Origin: Ornithodoros turicata
Taxonomy: Eukaryota > Arthropoda > Arachnida > Ixodida > Argasidae
Assembly (NCBI RefSeq): GCF_037126465.1
Contig: NC_088205.1
Coordinates: 27,697,482-27,761,481, forward strand
Direction of reading: 5' to 3'
DNA: 64,000 nucleotides
Shown: piece by piece, positions 58,405-64,000 of the stretch
Layout: every line of letters starts with the position of its first letter
Numbering within the stretch: position 1 is the first letter of the stretch
Translations under genes and position numbers: made by a program
The notes under the pieces: generated by a model
The model's input: the letters and a program-made list of their open reading frames with translations, nothing else
Database searches by the model: none
Told to the model about the DNA's origin: nothing

Positions 58405-58560
58405 CGGCCCCTCGCCAACCATCATACCGAAGACATCGTTCTCTTCCGATATTTGTTAAACATGGGAAACGCACGCCTTCTTATGACAATTATGCACTTG
58501 TGGCAATGGTTACAAAAAGATGTACGCCACGCGCTGTCAAGATATCATTAGCGAACAACC
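58405..58560. repeat. Eroded CACTCT-type MITE
   Basis: GCCAACCATCATACCGAA and later AGATGTACGCCACGC keep the family order, but ends are lost. Confidence 0.5.
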
Positions 58561-60197
58561 TGCCGCCAATCTAAGAATGCAGATTGATCGAATGCACGAC
58601 ATGCACCCCCCCCCCCCTTACACCCTCTCTGGTAGGTTTACTGCCTGACGTGCAGTTATCACAAAAAAAAAAAAAGAAAAAAAAGCAGAGTTGCAGAGCT
58701 ACAACTGCAGGCTTGTTTGCGTGCTCTATACACATCGCAACCGGATATGTCGAAGTCATTGTGTCACCAACTCAAAGGATTGACGGGAGTCAAAGCAGGC
58801 GGAGTGTTTTTTTTTTTTTTTAACTAACTGCGGCTAAATGGTCGTGCGTAGCCAGTCTGACTTTGTCGTTACTTAATTCCCCATTTGTTTCTTCTTCTAC
58901 CACATCACATGATCACGGAGTGCCCATTCCTGTCCCTGAGTGTCGCATTCTCTGCTCGGCACCCCGTGTTCAAGTGTTGCTGCGTAATCACGTCTGGAGG
59001 CACCAATTGGATATCCGATCCTATCATTGCCAGAAGGTAATAGCTACACACACTGATGTAAGGAAGAGGATAAAAGACGAGACTATGCGGGGAACATAAT
59101 AGGGGTTCCTTACGAAAACTCTCTCAGACACTTTATTATCCTTGGTAATTTAAGTTCGTGGTTTAGTGTTCTGTAGCCGTTCCTTTTCTTTTCTTTTTTT
59201 TTCGTACGTAACATAGCTGGCTCTTGAAATAGTCAATTTATCAATTGTTCTTCATGTTTTCTTTTTTTCCGGCTCCTATTCGGTTACAGTGTTCGTAATG
59301 TGTTACGTAAGGTTCTGTGATGAACGTTTTCTCTAAGCTTGATGGTGAAATTTCTCGAAATATTTTCTTAGAAATGACAGGTTTCGGATCAACGAGTGTC
59401 CAATCAATCTAAACATCATCGACCAACCAACCCATACTGCGTGAGGTTGTTAATAATAACGTGAGATTAAGTATAGCCAGATGTACATATGTCATTACGG
59501 AAGGTTGTGAGGTCAAACTCATTTGCCCAAGGCCAAACCTTACACTTATTTCTTATAATGTCCTGGAGAGTATATAAGATGTTGCAGTCATTACAACCAC
59601 TAGGTAAAGCATAGCAGCAGCATGCGAGCTAGCTTGTGCAATCGCGACAACGGTAGCACCTCCTTGAGCATGAGGAGCTCTGAAGCACGGATGGAATGGT
59701 TGAGGAAACAGTGAAGAACGGGACGTCATGTTCTTCGCAGTTTTCTCGTGAATTTCGCCTTTATGAGGAGTTCCGGAGCAAGGATAAAAAATAGGTCAGG
59801 AAACAGCGATGAATAGGATGTCCTGGTCTACTCTAACTCAAGAACATGCTACCGTCCAACGAACCCTGCGGTATTTTCATACGCCGAGCTGCTGTTGTAA
59901 TTTTGCCCACAATTAAACTTCGTTACGAGTTGCAGGCCGCCCTTATTGGTTAACGCGAGTAACGTAAGAAATTGGTAAATCACGGAATGTGTCGTACGTT
60001 CAACACTCGGTGAATATGTAATAGAAACTATGGACAATTTCTGCAAATTCGGTTGGCTTGCGTAAACAGTTCAATTTAAGCGATGCACATTACGATTTTC
60101 CCTTCTAACTGTATCACCGTGTGGTCATGCATGTAGCTGTTGTTATAATAGCTGCAGCCCTTAAAACTACATAGTGGAGATACACAAGCGGACCCCT
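58561..60197. other. No supported gene
   Basis: Homopolymer runs (C run near 58,606; A runs near 58,664-58,684; T run near 58,806-58,820). Short frames only. Confidence 0.45.
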
Positions 60198-60290
60198 CAT
60201 TCTAAAGACAGGACTTCACTGCATAAGACGCTTCTCGTCAACCATTACTCCGAATGACATCCCCTCCCCTCCTGTTCCGTCCCCTGATGC
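60198..60290. repeat. Left-arm fragment of a CACTCT-type MITE
   Basis: CATTCTAAAGACAGGACTTC then TCAACCATTACTCCGAATGAC, the left-arm order of the family; right arm absent. Confidence 0.5.
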
Positions 60291-60712
60291 GACACGTTGG
60301 GTATAAATTCCATGCTGGAGTGTAGAAGGGACACACAGATCAAAAGAGACAAACTTACGCAGACAAGCACTCACTTCCAACAAGTTTATTTCACACCGGT
60401 ACACCTTTTCATACACTTGATAACGCCACCAACCCTTTAGTTGCTTTCTTGTCAAATCTATTTCTTTTTTGGAGGGCGTTATAGATTCCGTGCTGATACA
60501 CATGTTGTTGCTCTTGATCAAGACCGCATGTATCATTTCCCTTTTAATCGTTTCCCTCGATCTATGGAGCACCTGACATTGCCGAAAAAGCGGTTCGCAC
60601 CCACATTCCATGATGTGCAGTTTCAGCGATAGAGGCAGGGAGTTATCTAAGCTCCTTTCGATGCCCTCTCAGGCGAATATTGAGACATCGGCCTGTTTGG
60701 CCGATATGTCAC
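60291..60712 (-). pseudogene. Penelope-like element, GIY-YIG endonuclease C-terminal part
   Basis: Minus frames encode HIGQTGRCLNIRLR, then CGCEPLFRQCQVLHRSRETIKRE and a CISTESI segment, the C-terminal GIY-YIG endonuclease of Penelope-like retroelements. A stop and frameshift near 60,645 separate the two parts. The RT is absent. It faces away from the plus-strand copy that starts at about 60,730. Confidence 0.75.
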
Positions 60713-60729
60713 ATCAAGAGATGTCACAT

Positions 60730-61180
60730 CAACAGTTTCAGAGATCGTGCCACAGGAGTGGTGTATCAGTTCAAGATGACGTGCGCTAAAGTTTACATCG
60801 GCCAAACAGGTCGATGTGTCAATATTCGTCTGAGAAAGCGTCAAAGAAGTTTAGATAAATCTCTACATTTATCGCTAAAACAGCACATCAAGGTGTGTGT
60901 GTGTGTGTGTGTGTGAACCGCTTTTTCGGGAATGTGAAGTGCTCCATAGATAAAGGGAAATGATAGAAGCTGTCTTGATTAAGAGCAACAACATGTGTAT
61001 CAGCACGGAATTCATAAAGCTCTCCAGAAAAGAAATAGATTTGATAAGAAAACAACTATAGGGTTGGTGGCGTTATCAAGTGTATAAAAAGGTGTGTTGG
61101 GGTGAAATCAAGTTATTGGAAGCGAGTGCTTGTCTGCGAGTAGTGTCTTTTGTTCGGTGTGTTTCTTCTGCACTCTAGCG
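60730..61180 (+). pseudogene. Penelope-like element, second GIY-YIG fragment
   Basis: Plus frame has FRDRATGVVYQFKMTCAKVY then IGQTGRCVNIRLRKRQ, carrying the YIG half and the conserved Arg. A (GT)n expansion at 60,892-60,915 inside the coding sequence shifts the frame before CEPLFRECEVLHR. Downstream sequence to about 61,180 matches the 3' flank of the minus copy, so both retain the same 3' region. Confidence 0.75.
60892..60915. repeat. (GT)n microsatellite within the Penelope-like coding region
   Basis: Replaces the GAATGTGGGTGC stretch seen in the paired copy, so the expansion arose after insertion. Confidence 0.8.
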
Positions 61181-61185
61181 TGGGA

Positions 61186-61375
61186 TTCTCTACCCTGATT
61201 TCTTGAAAACGAGAGGCGCACGCCAGTTTGTGACACTTATGCTGTCGCGTTAATTGTCACGAAAAGGCGTACCCTACACTCTTTCCACAAATCAGGAGTG
61301 ATGATGGCATTATCCTGCGCAATGATTGTCCTTGAGCGCTTCATGTGGGTCAAGTTCTGTTTTAAGAGTGCAATA
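61186..61375. repeat. CACTCT-type MITE, left-truncated
   Basis: ACCCTGATTTCTTGAAAACG, GAGGCGCACGCC and the right arm to TTAAGAGTG. The left ~60 bp is missing. Confidence 0.7.
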
Positions 61376-61679
61376 CGAGGTGCGCCCCCGTCCAGAGTGT
61401 CCACAGTGTTGACATGACCAAGAGATGGCGCTTTCTCAATGAAATTTAACGATGTCAGAGTCATTGAAGGAATAGACGATACGAGTTTATTCTGTCGGCG
61501 TACGACAGACAGCGTAATTCAAGCGCAATCAAAGTATCTTACATTGCGTGGCTTCAACCCCAGTAGCCGCTGAGTCCATTCCAGTGGTTGTCCGCGGGAG
61601 CTGCCCTCGCCCGGATACCATGCGATCTGTCGTCGTCTCCTGCGGCTCTCAACCAGAGTGCCTGTCCCAATGGGCCTCC

Positions 61680-61800
61680 GAGGGCTTCGTAAGGGCTCGC
61701 TGCGCGCTTGCCCCACATACCAGACAGCCGATTCCAGTCGTTCGCAGCTCGTTTGCCCCACATACCAGACAAGGAGTTCCAGTCGTCCCGACCCTGCACA
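61680..61800. repeat. Tandem duplication, unit ~48 bp
   Basis: TTGCCCCACATACCAGACA occurs at about 61,709 and 61,758, each followed by GATTCCAGTCGT or a GTTCCAGTCGT variant. Confidence 0.7.
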
Positions 61801-61920
61801 GAGGAAAAATGTCTGTTAACACTCCTGGAAGCATCTTCTCATTCAGAAGTGAAACTTACACCGGAGGCGGGTCGCTAATTTTGAATTTATACAGGAAACG
61901 CCCGATGCATGCCCCAGCCT

Positions 61921-61941
61921 TGGATGGATGGATGGATGGAT
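61921..61941. repeat. (GGAT)n microsatellite
   Basis: Five GGAT units in a row. Confidence 0.85.
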
Positions 61942-61949
61942 GTATAGTA

Positions 61950-63530
61950 TATACCGATGAATTTGTAGATGGAAGCTCCGGCAATAGGTGTGGATCAGAC
62001 ATGACTGTGACTGTTCGTCCTATTTTCTCTTTATGCCCTGGATCGTTCTACAGGGTGGGTGAAGATAAGGTAGCCCCTCAACACCATACGTGAATTAATG
62101 CGGAGCATTTTCTGTTTTTCTCCTTTATCACATCACATAACATATCTGCACCCACCCTGTATATCTCTCTGTCACTGTGTCTTTATCACTTTCAAACCAG
62201 GGGTGGGGTGCCGAAATAGCTTTCCATTGTTGGCTGCACACGAGCGGGCATCGTCACGACTATACAAAAAAAAAAGGGGGTGGGTGGGTGGGTGAAGAAG
62301 AGAGTTGAAAGATTCAATGTGGGGTATAGGCAGGATGAACCAGTGCCGTGTATGCCAAGGGGAGTCTGGCTATTAATGGGACCTAATGGGACACCCACTT
62401 TTTCAGGTATCTAGCCAATCACAGGTAGAAATACAGTTGTCTATTATTACATCCATCCAGTACTTATACCTCACCGTTATTTACTGGGTGCCACCAATTT
62501 GGAGAAACTCCATTGATTCGGATTGAAACGGATATCACTGGAGACAGGCCAAAACGACGGATTTCGCTCCCACTTTTATCAACGCCATCTGCATGGAGAG
62601 AGGCATGTTGGGAAGTCTCAGAATTGCAGAAATGGTTTCTGGCAGAAGTGATTGGCCAGGAGAGCGGTACAAACGCTTCTTCGTAGCAGACGACTGCTGG
62701 TATGAAGTTTGAAATCACGTAATGTAAGTAGATCGAACCAAAAATGAACAAAGATGTATGTATAAATAAAATGCAATTATATAATGCAAAATCCTACGTA
62801 TAAGGGTCGTCCTTCTTGCTGTTTTCTTGGTATCACGGTCTTAACTAGGCCTAACGTTACCGACGAAACAACCCTTTTTCGCGTAAATAATGATCGCGGA
62901 ACGAAAGCTGAAGCTGATTTTGCAGATGCGAACATGAGGATATATACTCACAGTATGAAATTAAAGTAGTCTGTAAAAATTTTTTGTCATGAAATCTCCG
63001 CTTCACCGTTCCAAGCACCATCCTCCATCTTGGAGAAAATTTGGTGTCATGGCGCAGCTCCCATGGAAAACAGTAACCAATAAAATGCGCCTAAGTTTTA
63101 CTGACAGGTCGAGCCTCTTTTTTAGGCTCCTCCTAATGGCCAGACTCCCTTTGGCATACACGGCACTGGGATGAACGATACTGGTGCGACGGAAGTGCAC
63201 TGTGGAGGAGAGGTGCACTACAGGGGTCTTTGCACGAGGCCCGTTTCTTGGAGAAAACACACGAGGTTACGAGTTTTGGTAGTTGGTTCTGCATAAGAAT
63301 CTTCGAGAAATAGGATGTCCGTCACTATGCCAGGCCTGAAGTGTGAAGGATGGGTTTCCCGCATAACACCAGATAACACGCTCATAGCCAACCGTAATCG
63401 TGAGTTATTGATTGATTGATTGAAAAGAAAAATGGAGATGTTAGTCCCCGAATGATTGATTTGATTTTGAAAAAAGTGAAATGGAGATTTTGGCTTCACT
63501 ATAGTGTGACGCCCGCAACTCCACATTACT
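61950..63530. other. No supported gene; one inverted pair
   Basis: CAGTGCCGTGTATGCCA at 62,341-62,357 is found inverted near 63,155-63,171 with a further ~20 bp similar. Poly(A) and GGGT runs near 62,265-62,295. No gene resolved. Confidence 0.4.
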
Positions 63531-63730
63531 TGCACCGGTCATGTTCACCCCGAATGACATCATTCACTCTCCGCTAATTTGTGGAGAAAAGCGGTAAGCG
63601 CTTTTGGACACCCAATGCTAGGTGTCCAAAATAGGCGAATCATCCCATTTGTAACAAATCAGAGAAACGACGTCACTCGAAATGGTGGTTGACTAGGACT
63701 GTGTTATGTAGTGAAGACATGTTTCGACAG
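63531..63730. repeat. Eroded CACTCT-family MITE, variant hairpin
   Basis: Family order is kept (CGAATGACATCATTC, AATTTGT, a TTTTGGACACC hairpin, AACAAATCAG, GGTGGTTGACTAGG), but termini are decayed. The GGACACC hairpin resembles the GGGACA type at 57,918. Confidence 0.55.
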
Positions 63731-64000
63731 GCCATTGTCACAAAAAGACATACATCTCCTTTAAAAAAACAAAAAAAAAAGAAGAAAGAAAGAGATCAAT
63801 GCCATTGCTCTATTTACCTTTTTCGGCTTCCTCTATAAGGAACGGAAATCGCCAAAAGTCTATATGACCCAGAGTTTCCTTGCTCACTGGAATTCTCCCC
63901 AATTCCAGCAGTGACCGGTCTACAGCTTAACTTTCGACCATCATCGTTTCAACATATCATATCATCCCCTGACTACAGTCGTGACGCTGCTCACATGAAT
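63731..64000. other. No gene seen
   Basis: A-rich run near 63,764-63,792; nothing else resolved. Confidence 0.4.

Noticed and set aside
61548..62093. 181-codon plus-strand frame
   Set aside because: Spans a tandem duplication and a GGAT microsatellite, with competing frames on the other strand; no motif.

Overview
The window looks like nuclear DNA from an arthropod, most likely a tick or another chelicerate. It has no operons and no bacterial-type gene density. It has spliceosomal introns of 43-145 nt, many interspersed repeats, microsatellites, a Penelope-like element, BEL/Pao, LINE and SINE pieces, and dense families of short inverted-repeat transposons (MITEs). The tick assignment is an inference from repeat types; no species-diagnostic host gene was found.

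Region by region. 1-13.6 kb is mostly unannotatable single-copy or low-repeat DNA. It holds a possible bidirectional promoter near 5.2 kb with candidate exons, a 214-bp insertion that looks like a hammerhead-ribozyme retroelement remnant (9.36-9.58 kb), and a PIF/Harbinger-type MITE (11,299-11,640). 13.64-24.74 kb is a three-level nest. A LINE (minus strand) was interrupted by a BEL/Pao LTR retrotransposon (14,454-24,425; matching LTRs and a 5-bp target duplication ATAAT). That retrotransposon was in turn interrupted by a 4,960-bp ISL2EU-like Harbinger-superfamily DNA transposon (14,922-19,881). The inner element carries two convergent genes whose exons join without stops: a 484-aa THAP plus DDE transposase and a 492-aa SWIM plus YqaJ nuclease protein. 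The BEL gag-pol is broken by frameshifts and lacks the integrase core.

25-33 kb holds foldback MITEs, LINE 3' ends and a repeat family here called R1. 33-64 kb is a repeat-on-repeat landscape. It contains about ten well-preserved and several broken copies of a ~250-bp MITE whose ends (CACTCTTAAAA) and 2-bp target duplications (TA or TG) resemble those of the ISL2EU-like element. It also has three elements bounded by TTAA with AGGG termini, one of them 4.45 kb with a P2X7-like zinc-binding reading frame and a THAP-like remnant. Further features are TACAGGG-ended foldbacks, a 5'-truncated LINE with a 12-bp target duplication, and two Penelope-like GIY-YIG fragments in inverted arrangement.

How the genes relate: the only coding capacity I can defend belongs to mobile elements. 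The ISL2EU-like element could supply transposase to the CACTCT-ended MITEs around it. The remaining open frames are mostly chance frames or frames read across palindromic MITEs.
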